A stretch of DNA of 64,000 nt from Streptomyces sulfonofaciens (GTDB lineage: Bacteria > Actinomycetota > Actinomycetes > Streptomycetales > Streptomycetaceae), in NCBI RefSeq assembly GCF_014656295.1, contig NZ_BNCD01000009.1, forward strand, positions 62,001 through 126,000, given 5' to 3'. Every line of letters starts with the position of its first letter. The stretch's first letter is position 1. Below are positions 8,279 to 17,954 of the stretch, piece after piece. The translations under genes were made by a program, and so were the position numbers. The notes below the pieces were generated by a model. The model did not search any database. It saw only the letters and a list, made by a program, of their open reading frames with translations, and had not been told where the DNA came from.

Positions 8279-9112
8279 CTACTCGACGAACAGGCCCCGC
8301 GCCGCGGCGCTCGCGTCGAAGTCCTCCAGACGCGCCTGTGCGTCCGGCAGCGCATCGCACATGGCCTCCAGCAGCACCCGGCCGAGCAGCATCGGCGCGC
8401 ACGCCGTGTCGAAGGCGAGGCCGGTGCCGACGGCGGCGGGCAGCAGGACGTCGGACGCCTTCGCCACCGGTGCGAAGGCGCTGTCCGCGACGGTGACCAC
8501 GGTGAGCCCGGCCCCACGCGCGCGGCCGAGCGCGTCGAGGGTCTCGCGCGGGTGGCGCGGCAGCGCGAAACAGAGCAGCGCGCTCGCGCCGGCGCGCGCC
8601 GCCATGTCGATCCGGTCGGCGAGCATCGTGCCGCCCTCCGTCAGCAGCCGCACGTCCGGGTGCACTTTGGCGGCGAAGTACGCGAAGCCGCGCGCCTGGG
8701 CCGCGGCCGCGCGCAGGCCCAGCACGGGCAGCGGGTGCGAGCCGGCCAGCAGCCGCCCGGCCCGCACCACCGGCCCCGGCTCCGCGAGCGCCTGGGCGAG
8801 CTGACGGAGGTTGCCGATCTCCGCCTCCACGGCCTGCTGGTAGGTGTTGTACGAGTCCAGGTCCGCGGGCGCCGGGGCGGGCGCGACCTCGCGCAGGTGC
8901 CTGCGGAGCGCCGGGTACCCGTCGAAGCCGAGCGCCACGGCGAAGCGGGTCACCGACGGCTGGCTGACCCCGGCCAGCTCCGCCAGCTCGACGCTGGACA
9001 GGAACGGCACCTCCGCCGCGCGCCGCACCATGCAGTGCGCGATGCGCCGCTGGGTGGGCGTGAGCCGGTGCCCTTCGAAGAGCGCCTGCAGTCGCCCCGC
9101 GCTGTCGCCCAT
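8279..9112 (-). CDS. MurR/RpiR family transcriptional regulator (HTH + SIS)
   Basis: A 277-residue regulator. The N-terminal HTH_6 domain (LTPTQRRIAHCMV ... ELAELAGVSQPSVTRFAVALGF) is followed by a SIS sugar-isomerase-type domain from about residue 120 (LPVLGLRAAAAQARGFAYFAAKV, TEGGTMLADRI, VADSAFAPVAKASDVLLP). SIS domains in this family usually bind phosphosugars or small metabolites. The chosen ATG (9112) has GAGGA four to five bases upstream; an in-frame start at 9217 would add 35 Pro/Gly-rich residues. Overlapping palindromes at 9221-9242 lie just upstream and are likely its own operator. The regulated pathway is unknown; the nearest metabolic genes are the permease/decarboxylase pair and hut. 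Confidence 0.9.
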   Translation of the reverse strand: MGDSAGRLQALFEGHRLTPTQRRIAHCMVRRAAEVPFLSSVELAELAGVSQPSVTRFAVALGFDGYPALRRHLREVAPAPAPADLDSYNTYQQAVEAEIGNLRQLAQALAEPGPVVRAGRLLAGSHPLPVLGLRAAAAQARGFAYFAAKVHPDVRLLTEGGTMLADRIDMAARAGASALLCFALPRHPRETLDALGRARGAGLTVVTVADSAFAPVAKASDVLLPAAVGTGLAFDTACAPMLLGRVLLEAMCDALPDAQARLEDFDASAAARGLFVE

Positions 9113-9220
9113 CACGTCCTCTTGGATCTCCTTGCCCCGGGGCCCGCCGCGCCCCCGGGGTCCCGGGTCGCCCCGCGGCCACTGCGCCGGGCCCGCTCCC
9201 GGCCGGTATTCAGTCACGGG

Positions 9221-9242
9221 TAACTCTGCATGGAGTTATGCA
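9221..9242. promoter_or_regulatory. overlapping palindromes between regulator and 9341 gene
   Basis: Two overlapping inverted repeats: TAACTC-6 nt-GAGTTA (9221-9238) and TGCAT-6 nt-ATGCA (9227-9242). They lie in the divergent intergenic region, 109 bp upstream of the RpiR-type gene and 99 bp upstream of the gene at 9341. This is a good operator candidate for that regulator. Confidence 0.5.
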
Positions 9243-9340
9243 CCACGGCAAGGCGGGCGGGGCGGGGTGTGGGACACCGCAGTGCAAGAGGGGGGTTAGC
9301 CCCACTGCCGGTGCGCCGCCGGCTCCGTACCGTAAGGGTC

Positions 9341-9757
9341 ATGGACGCGCATGACGCCGATCTCAAGAAGGAACTCGACGCGACCCTGCGGGCCCGCAGG
9401 GATCTGGGCGAGGAGTACGAGTCCGCGCTGGTCGATTCGTTCCTGGAAAAGGTCGAGCAGCGCCTGGACACCGCCGTCGACCGCCGTGTGCGGCGCCAGA
9501 TGGCCGAGCAGCAGATGGTGGTGGCCCGGGGGGCCTCGGCGCCGCGGAGCGGGGACTCCTGGGGCGAGCGGTTCGGCTTCGGCGTGATCTCCCTGGTCCT
9601 GGCCATCCCGCTCTCCGCGATAGCCGTCGTCAATGCCGGTCTGGCGGGCCTCTTCGTGTGCTGGGCGGGCATCGTGGGCGTCAGCGCCTTCCAGACGCTG
9701 CGCGGCCTGCCCCGGCTCGGCCGCGATACGCGCACGTCCTCGGACTGGGAGGGCTAG
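9341..9757 (+). CDS. hypothetical membrane protein
   Basis: 138 residues. The N-terminal half is a charged helix (LKKELDATLRARRDLGEEYE ... FLEKVEQRLDTAVDRRVRRQM). The C-terminal half has two membrane segments (GFGVISLVLAIPLSAIAVV and LAGLFVCWAGIVGVSAF). The layout resembles small integral membrane proteins common in Streptomyces; no function is known to me. A -10-like TACCGT ends seven bases before the ATG and no normally spaced ribosome site is present, so the message may be leaderless. Confidence 0.78.
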   Translation: MDAHDADLKKELDATLRARRDLGEEYESALVDSFLEKVEQRLDTAVDRRVRRQMAEQQMVVARGASAPRSGDSWGERFGFGVISLVLAIPLSAIAVVNAGLAGLFVCWAGIVGVSAFQTLRGLPRLGRDTRTSSDWEG

Positions 9758-10375
9758 CCGCCACCCCGCCGCGCCCCTGGCGGACGCTCGGAGAGCCGAG
9801 GAACTGGGGAACTGGGGAGCCGAGGAGCCGGGAAGGTATGGCGCGGGGACCGCCGCACCCCCTTGTGAAGGGGGGCGGGACGACGGCGGTCCCCGCGGGG
9901 ACGCGGGCCGGGTCAGGGCCGGGCTTGCGCGTCCTAGGCGCCCAGGGAGGTCCGGGAGCCGCTCCGGAGGTCCATGGCGCCGTACGGTGCCGGCCCGGCC
10001 CCGGTCTCCCCGCCCACCTGGTGGGGAGTGCCGTGCCCTGCCGACGGCGACCAATCTGCCGGAGCCGTGTTACGCGGGTGCTGCGCGGACATGACGCGCT
10101 CGTACCACTTCGGCGAAGTCGCCCGTGCCGCTCTGCCACACCCCGCCCACCGCCCGGCACCGAGCGGCCCACCGCAGGTCAGGCGGGTGACCACGGCTTC
10201 CCGCGGCCAGGCCGGGTGCCGGGGCCGCCCGGGCCCGCGGCGCGGTGCCCCGGCACCTGCGCGGGCACCCCGGAGCATCCGCCCGGCGCCCGCCACGTGC
10301 GGACAGGGCAGGTGCACCCCACCGGTTCGCACCCCGGGTCCCGCTCCCCGGGCCGATGGCGGTACACGGGCCTTC
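9758..10375. other. non-coding interval between 9341 gene and cystathionine beta-synthase
   Basis: Holds the large hairpin at 9842-9897. Beyond it, GC-rich sequence with open frames on both strands but no recognisable protein, ribosome site or start. Confidence 0.5.
9842..9897 (+). terminator. large nested hairpin, probable terminator
   Basis: A 14-bp perfect stem (9842-9855 with 9884-9897) encloses a second small stem (CCCCCTT/AAGGGGG around 9859-9875). It lies 84 bp past the stop of the 9341 gene. There is no T-run, as is usual in this genus. Confidence 0.6.
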
Positions 10376-10409
10376 GGGGCTGCTCGCAGGGTTGACCGCG
10401 AGCAGCCCC
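10376..10409 (-). terminator. terminator hairpin after cystathionine beta-synthase
   Basis: GGGGCTGCTCGC (10376-10387) pairs perfectly with 10398-10409 around a 10-nt loop. It begins 8 bp beyond the stop codon of the minus-strand gene. Confidence 0.75.
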
Positions 10410-10417
10410 GGGCGCCC

Positions 10418-11812
<1,395 letters not shown>

Positions 11813-11982
11813 CGAGGTCTCCGGGCTCCATGAAGGACGGGCAGGCGGAATCGGTCGGGATCGACCGTCGTGCGGTCAGCCTACGGCCCCGCGCACAGAG
11901 GGTTCACTTTTCCGCACGATTGGCTCACCGTCCGTACGGGGCAAGGAGTTGATGTACGGCTCCAAGGAGGTGGCTGCGCGGA

Positions 11983-13038
11983 ATGTCCAGAGCACGAGTG
12001 GCACGGCGGATCGCCGCGGGGGCGGCGTACGGCGGGGGCGGCATCGGATTGGTCGGCGTGGCGGCGGTCGGCGTGCTGCTCGCCGAGGTGCAACTGGCGA
12101 AGCGGCAGGTGGGCATCGCGCCGGGCAGCGGCAGCATGCCGCCGCCCCGTGCCGACGGCCTGTACGGAAAGGGCTACGCGGGCCCGGGGGCCGCCATCGA
12201 TCCGCTGCGGTTCGCCATGCTCGGTGACTCCACGGCCGCGGGCCAGGGCGTGCACCGCGGGCGCCAGACGCCCGGCGCACTGCTCGCGTCAGGGCTCGCG
12301 GCGGTCGCCGAGCGCCCCGTGGACCTGCGGAACGCCGCACTCTCCGGTGCCCGGTCCGACGACCTGGAGCGGCAGGTGACGCAGATCCTGTCCGACCCGG
12401 CCTGGGTGCCCGACGTGTGCGTGGTGATGATCGGCGCCAACGACGTCACGCACCGGATGCCGCCGACCCGCTCGGTGCGCTGCCTGTCCGCGGCGGTGCG
12501 CAGACTGCGTACGGCGGGCGCCGAGGTGGTCGTCGGCACCTGCCCCGACCTGGGCACCATCGAACCGGTGTACCAGCCGCTGAGCTGGCTGGCGCGACGG
12601 GCCTCACGGCAGTTGGCGGCGGCGCAGACGATCGGGGTGGTGGAGCAGGGCGGACGGGCGGTGTCGCTGGGCGACCTGCTGGGTCCGGAGTTCGCCGCGA
12701 ACCCGCGGGAGCTGTTCGGCCCCGACAACTACCACCCGTCCGCCGAGGGCTACGCCACCGCCTCCATGGCGGTGCTGCCGACGCTCTGCGCCGCGCTCGG
12801 GCTCTGGCCCGAGGAGGAGCGGCCCGACACGGCCCGCGACGAGGGGTACCTGCCGGTGGCACGCGCCGCCGCGGAGGCCGCGGCCGAGGGCGGCACGGAG
12901 GTCACGGCCGCCGCCACCACGGGCGGCCGGGGACCGTGGGCCCTGCTCAAGCGCCGCAGGCGCCGCCGGATCCCGGCCGGGGAGTCCGCGCGGCCGCAGA
13001 CGGCGGACGCGCCTGCGGAGGGTGTCCCGCGCCCCTGA
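11983..13038 (+). CDS. SGNH/GDSL-family hydrolase (lipase/esterase-like), membrane-anchored
   Basis: 351 residues. A hydrophobic segment at 12-36 (AAGAAYGGGGIGLVGVAAVGVLLAEV) is an anchor or uncleaved signal. The SGNH blocks are FAMLGDSTAAGQG (nucleophile S83), the block II Gly region, VVMIGANDVTH (block III Asn) and FGPDNYHPSAEGY (block V Asp/His). The C-terminal tail is Ala-rich and basic (LLKRRRRRRIP). It probably acts as an esterase at the outer face of the membrane; the substrate is unknown. The ATG at 11983 follows AAGGAGG by about 11 bases. It is divergent from the cystathionine beta-synthase gene and upstream of the thiolase gene. Confidence 0.88.
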   Translation: MSRARVARRIAAGAAYGGGGIGLVGVAAVGVLLAEVQLAKRQVGIAPGSGSMPPPRADGLYGKGYAGPGAAIDPLRFAMLGDSTAAGQGVHRGRQTPGALLASGLAAVAERPVDLRNAALSGARSDDLERQVTQILSDPAWVPDVCVVMIGANDVTHRMPPTRSVRCLSAAVRRLRTAGAEVVVGTCPDLGTIEPVYQPLSWLARRASRQLAAAQTIGVVEQGGRAVSLGDLLGPEFAANPRELFGPDNYHPSAEGYATASMAVLPTLCAALGLWPEEERPDTARDEGYLPVARAAAEAAAEGGTEVTAAATTGGRGPWALLKRRRRRRIPAGESARPQTADAPAEGVPRP

Positions 13039-13288
13039 GAGGGCCGCGGGGAAGCGTCCACCGGCAGCGACGGGACACCGACGGGGCGCGGGCCGCCGGC
13101 ACCCCGGGCGCCCGGCCTTCCGAACTCCCGGGGTGCCGGGCTCCCCGGCTCCCGGGCGAGCACGCCGGCGTCCCGGGCGCGCACCGGCCGCACCAGCCGG
13201 CGCGCCCGTACCCCTGTCCTGCTGCGGGTGGCGCACGCTTGCCGGGAAAGGAGCGCCCCGAAACCCCCGAATGCGCTGAGCGACCGCT

Positions 13289-13294
13289 TAGGAT
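13289..13294 (+). promoter_or_regulatory. -10-like element upstream of the thiolase
   Basis: TAGGAT, a frequent Streptomyces -10 hexamer, 100 bp upstream of the thiolase start. No convincing -35 at 17-18 bp, so this is tentative. Confidence 0.3.
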
Positions 13295-13394
13295 GGTGCG
13301 GTGGGAGTCACACGCACCGGCGCGTGACCCGGAGCCTACGCGCGGGTAACTTCCTGGCAGGTCGTGCCCGCACCCCGCCGCCCCAGGAGCCGTG

Positions 13395-14615
13395 ATGCCC
13401 GAAGCAGTGATCGTTTCCGCCGCCCGTTCCCCCATCGGACGCGCCTTCAAGGGGTCGCTCAAGGAGTTGCGCCCCGACGACCTGACCGCCACGATCATCC
13501 AGGCCGCGCTGGCCAAGGTGCCCGAGCTCGACCCCACCGAGATCGACGACCTGATGCTCGGCTGCGGCCTCCCGGGCGGCGAGCAGGGCAACAACCTCGC
13601 CAGGATCGTCGCCGTGCAGATGGGCATGGACCACCTGCCCGGCTGCACCATCACCCGGTACTGCTCCTCGTCCCTGCAGACCTCCCGGATGGCCCTGCAC
13701 GCCATCAGGGCGGGCGAGGGCGACGTCTTCGTCTCCGCGGGCGTGGAGATGGTCTCGCGCTTCAGCAAGGGCAACTCGGACAGCCACCCCGACACGCACA
13801 ACCCGCTCTTCGCCGACGCCGAGGCCCGCACCGCCGCCGTCGCCGCATCCGAGGGGGCCTCCTGGCACGACCCCCGCGAGGACGACCTGCTGCCCGACCC
13901 CTACATCGCGATGGGCCAGACCGCCGAGAACCTGGCACGGCTGAAGGGGATCAGCCGCGAGGAGATGGACGAGTTCGGGGTCCGTTCGCAGAACCTCGCG
14001 GAGCAGGCCATCGCCAAGGGGTTCTGGGAGCGCGAGATCACTCCCGTGACGCTTCCCGACGGCACGGTCGTCGGCAAGGACGACGGCCCGCGCCCCGGGG
14101 TCACGATGGAGGGCGTGGCGGGTCTGAAGCCGGTCTTCCGCCCTGACGGCCTGGTCACCGCGGGCAACTGCTGCCCGCTCAACGACGGCGCCGCCGCCCT
14201 CGTCATCATGAGCGACACCCGGGCCCGGGAGCTGGGCCTGACGCCGCTGGCCAGGATCGTCTCCACCGGCGTCTCCGCGCTCTCCCCCGAGATCATGGGC
14301 TACGGGCCCGTGGAGGCGTCCAGGCAGGCGCTGAAGCGCGCGGGGCTGAGCATCGGCGACATCGACCTCGTCGAGATGAACGAGGCCTTCGCCGCCCAGG
14401 TCATCCCGTCCTACCGCGCCCTCGGCATCGACCTCGACCGCCTGAACGTCAACGGCGGCGCGATCGCCGTCGGGCACCCCTTCGGCATGACCGGCGCGAG
14501 GATCACCGCGACGCTCGTCAACAGCCTGCAGTTCCACGACAAGCAGTTCGGCCTGGAAACCATGTGCGTGGGCGGCGGCCAGGGCATGGCCATGATCATC
14601 GAACGCCTCGACTGA
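13395..14615 (+). CDS. acetyl-CoA C-acetyltransferase (thiolase)
   Basis: 406-residue thiolase. All catalytic elements are visible: the acyl-accepting cysteine in TRYCSSSLQ (C90), NEAFAAQ, VGHPFGMTGAR with the catalytic His, and CVGGGQGMA with the second Cys. It joins or cleaves acetyl/acyl-CoA units in fatty-acid beta-oxidation or acetoacetyl-CoA supply. AGGAG lies five bases before the ATG at 13395; the GTG three bases earlier is too close to it. It appears monocistronic. Confidence 0.95.
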   Translation: MPEAVIVSAARSPIGRAFKGSLKELRPDDLTATIIQAALAKVPELDPTEIDDLMLGCGLPGGEQGNNLARIVAVQMGMDHLPGCTITRYCSSSLQTSRMALHAIRAGEGDVFVSAGVEMVSRFSKGNSDSHPDTHNPLFADAEARTAAVAASEGASWHDPREDDLLPDPYIAMGQTAENLARLKGISREEMDEFGVRSQNLAEQAIAKGFWEREITPVTLPDGTVVGKDDGPRPGVTMEGVAGLKPVFRPDGLVTAGNCCPLNDGAAALVIMSDTRARELGLTPLARIVSTGVSALSPEIMGYGPVEASRQALKRAGLSIGDIDLVEMNEAFAAQVIPSYRALGIDLDRLNVNGGAIAVGHPFGMTGARITATLVNSLQFHDKQFGLETMCVGGGQGMAMIIERLD

Positions 14616-14896
14616 GCAGGCGGCACCGGCCGCCGGCATCAGGACGGCGCCGGGGGGCGTGCATCACCGCCACCCCGGCGCACGATGTACTCCGGGTCCT
14701 ATCTGTGACCCAATCGCCCCCAGGATGTGACCTATGTCCTAGGGGTGCCGCATTGACGCAGGTCAAAGCAGTAGCGCCACAAAACCTCCAGCCCCTAGCG
14801 TTGTCCTTTATGTGAAGTAATGCACTGACAGTGCGGCGGTCTGGCGGTCAGGCTGAGGTAGAAGTCGGGGACCGCACCGAACCCGGGAGTATGCGA

Positions 14897-15730
14897 GTGA
14901 GCACCATGCCTCTAGTTCTGCTGCTCACCGCGGCCGCCGTCACGGCCGTGGGCGCCGCCGCCGTGCACGCCGTGCACGGCCTGCGCAGGCAGATCGCCGC
15001 CCTGCACGCCGAGCTCGGCGAGCGCCGCAGCACCGGCGCGCGCCCGATGGTGCCGGCGGCCCGCACCCCGGTGGACGCCGACGAGATACGCATGGCCGTC
15101 GCCGAGGCGCTGGCGGACGAGCGGGAGCGGGAGATGGCCGAGGCCCGCGCCTTCTGGGCGGCGCAGGAGGCGCGCGACGCCTCCTCGGACGTGCCCCCGC
15201 TGCTCGGGCTGCCCGGGTTCCCCGGGCAGCTTGACGACCAGGGTCCGGGCCGCAGGACCGACCTCGCGGGCCTCCTCGGCCTGGAGCCGCCGGAGCCCCC
15301 GGCCGGCGCCGAGGACCATCCCGGCGACTCTCCCGAGCTGGCGGCGGCGCGCCGCCGCCACCCCTCGCACCCCGACTTCGTGCCCGGCAAGCCGCCCAGG
15401 TCCGCCCAGGCGCCGTATCCGCCGGGCGGCGGCGACCACGAACGCGTCCTCGCATGTCTGGAGGGGCTCGCCGAGGCCCGTACGGCGCTCGCGGACGTCC
15501 GGCCCGGGCCGCTCGGCACCCTCGACGTGTACGTCTTCGAGGACGGCACCACCCTGTGCATGACACCGGGCCACCGCGAGACCACCGAGCGTCTCGCCGA
15601 CGCGCTGATCCGCGGTGACGTGCCGGTCCTGCTGGGCGGCTCCGGCATCTCGGGCGCCTACGCGCTCACCTTCACCTGCGGCGGCGAGACGGTGTACATC
15701 CTCGCGGACCGCGTGATCACGTCGCACTGA
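14897..15730 (+). CDS. conserved hypothetical, N-terminally membrane-anchored protein
   Basis: 277 residues. The N-terminus (MPLVLLLTAAAVTAVGAAAV) is a single signal-anchor helix. A charged helical stretch follows (LRRQIAALHAELGER ... EALADEREREMAEARAF). After a Pro-rich linker, the C-terminal domain from about residue 190 (HERVLACLEGLAEARTALADV ... YVFEDGTTLCMTPGHRETTERL ... GETVYILADRVI) looks folded. I do not recognise the family. The GTG at 14897 has GGGAG seven bases upstream; an ATG at 14891 is too close to that site. Confidence 0.75.
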   Translation: MSTMPLVLLLTAAAVTAVGAAAVHAVHGLRRQIAALHAELGERRSTGARPMVPAARTPVDADEIRMAVAEALADEREREMAEARAFWAAQEARDASSDVPPLLGLPGFPGQLDDQGPGRRTDLAGLLGLEPPEPPAGAEDHPGDSPELAAARRRHPSHPDFVPGKPPRSAQAPYPPGGGDHERVLACLEGLAEARTALADVRPGPLGTLDVYVFEDGTTLCMTPGHRETTERLADALIRGDVPVLLGGSGISGAYALTFTCGGETVYILADRVITSH

Positions 15731-15762
15731 CCGCCCCGGCCGGCAGGGGCCGACAGCACGGC

Positions 15763-16074
15763 TCAGACCGAGGCACGTTTGCGGGCCTCCTCCACGAGCG
15801 CGATCGCACGGGTCAGGTCGGCCGGATCTGTCAACACCAGGGCGAGATCCCGCCCCGCCACGGTGATCTGGTCGGCGGCCGCGAACATACCCGCGTCCGG
15901 CATCTCGCGCGGCGCGCCGTCCGGGTCCTCCAGACGCTGCGTCCATCGGGCGAATTCCCTGGCCAGGGCCAGGGCCTCGGCCGCCGCGCCACGCTGGAGC
16001 CGACTCTGGGGAGCGGCCCGGAGCCGGTCGGCGAAGTGATCCACTGCGGCCGTCAGGGGGGAGGTATCGAGCAC
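15763..16074 (-). CDS. conserved hypothetical protein, small helical
   Basis: 103 residues, predicted almost entirely helical: an Ala/Arg/Leu-rich N-terminal half (AVDHFADRLRAAPQSRLQRG ... ALALAREFARWTQRLEDP) and a C-terminal DPADLTRAIALVEEARKR. No signal peptide or membrane segment. It is convergent with the preceding gene and divergent from the DUF4287 gene. I do not know a function. Confidence 0.7.
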   Translation of the reverse strand: MLDTSPLTAAVDHFADRLRAAPQSRLQRGAAAEALALAREFARWTQRLEDPDGAPREMPDAGMFAAADQITVAGRDLALVLTDPADLTRAIALVEEARKRASV

Positions 16075-16175
16075 CCCGCGACCTTATGCGTCCGACCAGG
16101 ACTGTTGCCAACACGCAAACGCTCAGGCACGGTGGCGTGAAGGACGGACCACATCGAAAGCCGCCGGAGGCGCCG

Positions 16176-16406
16176 ATGTCTCAAGTCTTCTCCCAGGAGA
16201 CCCACCGCAACCTGCTCGCCCGTATCCCCCAGTGCACCGGTCGCGATATCTCCGACTGGCTGCGCACTGTCGACGAAGGTCCTTCACTCAGCCGCTTCGA
16301 GGAGAAGGTGAGCTGGCTGCGGGGGGAGCACAACCTCGCCTACGGCCACGCCAAGGCCATCGTGCACGAGTACGACCTGCGCCGCGCCGCGCGCAAGCTG
16401 CTCTGA
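16176..16406 (+). CDS. DUF4287 domain protein
   Basis: 76 residues. The pattern TGRDISDWLRTVDE ... FEEKVSWLRGEHNLAYGHAKAIVHEYDLRRAARK matches the small DUF4287 family. That domain often contains a conserved WL-(K/R)-x-(E/D)-H-x-L-xx-G-H/Y-A segment and is found alone or joined to DUF5655-type domains. Function is unknown. The ATG at 16176 has a GGAGG about five bases upstream. A strong hairpin follows 65 bp downstream. Confidence 0.85.
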   Translation: MSQVFSQETHRNLLARIPQCTGRDISDWLRTVDEGPSLSRFEEKVSWLRGEHNLAYGHAKAIVHEYDLRRAARKLL

Positions 16407-16470
16407 GCCGGCCGGCCCGGTGGTGCGGGCCCACCACCGGGCACTGCCTCGTCGGGCCCCTGTGCGGGAA

Positions 16471-16497
16471 GGGCCCGCGAACGGCGTTCGCGGGCCC
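16471..16497 (+). terminator. terminator hairpin
   Basis: GGGCCCGCGAAC (16471-16482), a 3-nt loop, then the perfect 12-base complement (16486-16497). It lies between the DUF4287 gene and the end of the minus-strand BI-1 family gene, and could serve both. Confidence 0.75.
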
Positions 16498-16630
16498 CGT
16501 CTCGCATGTCCGGGTCGTCAGCCTCGTCAGCGTCCAGGGCCTCGGAAGTCCTGGTCGTTCGCGTTACGGCCGTCGGCGTCCCCGGCAGCCCGGTCCTCGT
16601 CGGGTGCCCGGGACCGGATCGCCGTGTCGA

Positions 16631-17536
16631 TCAGTTGTCGCTCTGCAGGATGGCGATCAGACGCAGGAACTCCAGGTAGATCCAGACCAGGGTCAGCGTC
16701 AGACCGAACGCTCCCAGCCACGCCTCGCGGCGCGGCGCGCCGTACGCGATGCCCGTCTCGATCTGCTTGAAGTCCAGGGCCAGGAAGCAGGCGCCGATCA
16801 GCACGCCCAGGATGCCGAAGACGATTCCGAGGCCGCCGCTGCGGAAGCCGAGGCCGTCGCCGCCGCCGAAGACCATGAACAGCATGTTCACCGCCATCAG
16901 GCCGACGAAGCCGAGCGCGGCGGCCATCACGAAGCCGTAGAACCTGCGGTTCACCCGGATCCAGCCGGCCTTGTACGCCACCAGGACGGCCACGAAGACG
17001 GCCATGGTGCCGATCACCGCCTGCATGGCGGCGCCGCTGGCGATGCGGTTGTCGACGATGCTGGAGAGCACGCCGAGGAAGACGCCCTCCAGGGCGGCGT
17101 AGGTGAGGATCAGCGCGGGCGTGGGCGTCCGCTTGAAGGACTGGATCAGGCCCAGCACCATCGCCACCAGGCCGGAGACGACCGCGACGCCGTAGGAGCG
17201 GTTGATGTTCGCGTCGTCGACCGGCAGCAGCGCCCAGGCGAGCGATGCCGCGACGATGAGCACGCCGAGCGTGGCGCCGGTGCGCACGACGACGTCGTCC
17301 ATCGTCATGCGGTCGGTGGCGGCCGGGGCCTGCGGCGGGGCTCCGTGCTGGAGGCCCTGCTGGGCGTACGGGTTCTGTGCGTAGGGGTTGGTGGGGGCGC
17401 CTGCGTACGCGCCCGCGTACGGGTTGCCCTGCGTGCCGACTGCGGGTCCCCCGGCCTGCGGCGCCGCGTGGAAACCCGCGTAGCCGTTGTCGCGGCTGAA
17501 CCCCCGTCGCGAGAAGACCGGGTTACTGCTCCTCAT
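16631..17536 (-). CDS. Bax inhibitor-1/YccA family membrane protein
   Basis: 301 residues. A cytoplasmic N-terminal segment of about 75 residues is rich in NPYA repeats (GNPYAGAY, TNPYAQNPYAQQ). Seven membrane helices follow, with the BI-1 signature region (LTYAALEGVFLGVLSS; LGVLIGACFLALDFKQIETGI; LEFLRLIAIL at the C-terminus). BI-1/YccA proteins act in membrane or ion (often Ca2+) homeostasis. The start has GGAGG upstream (ATGGAGGAGTGAC before the ATG). Confidence 0.9.
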   Translation of the reverse strand: MRSSNPVFSRRGFSRDNGYAGFHAAPQAGGPAVGTQGNPYAGAYAGAPTNPYAQNPYAQQGLQHGAPPQAPAATDRMTMDDVVVRTGATLGVLIVAASLAWALLPVDDANINRSYGVAVVSGLVAMVLGLIQSFKRTPTPALILTYAALEGVFLGVLSSIVDNRIASGAAMQAVIGTMAVFVAVLVAYKAGWIRVNRRFYGFVMAAALGFVGLMAVNMLFMVFGGGDGLGFRSGGLGIVFGILGVLIGACFLALDFKQIETGIAYGAPRREAWLGAFGLTLTLVWIYLEFLRLIAILQSDN

Positions 17537-17954
17537 GTCACTCCTCCATAACCACCGTGCGTGGTCTTGGGCTCAAGAGTAATGGGTGGGCAAAGAATTG
17601 ACTCTCCTGCTAGGGGACGATCCTTGCGCCTCCCTGACGCCGAACACGGTACGCCCGATGACGATTCCCCGCCCCGCCGTACCCAATGCCTGTGGACAAC
17701 CTGTCACACAACGGTAATTGGCCTGTGGACTACCGGATCGGGCGCGGGCCGGCCGTGGTAATGGGATCGGGCGTGTCGAACACATCGAACAGCCGCGCTC
17801 GAAAGCGTCGAACGGCCATGGGGGACGGGCCTGGCCGGACGGAGTCACGAAGGGGCCGAGGGACGACGGGGCAGGACGACACGGCGGAGGGACGACGGGG
17901 CGGAAGGGCGGGCAGTCCTGCGGGTGTGCCTGCGGGTGGCTCGGACCGGCCGGC
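17537..17954. other. intergenic region
   Basis: About 420 bp between two minus-strand genes. It includes the BI-1 upstream region (a TTGAGC on the minus strand, 17 bases, then GGTTAT is a weak promoter candidate) and GC-rich sequence after pobA. No supportable gene. Confidence 0.4.
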
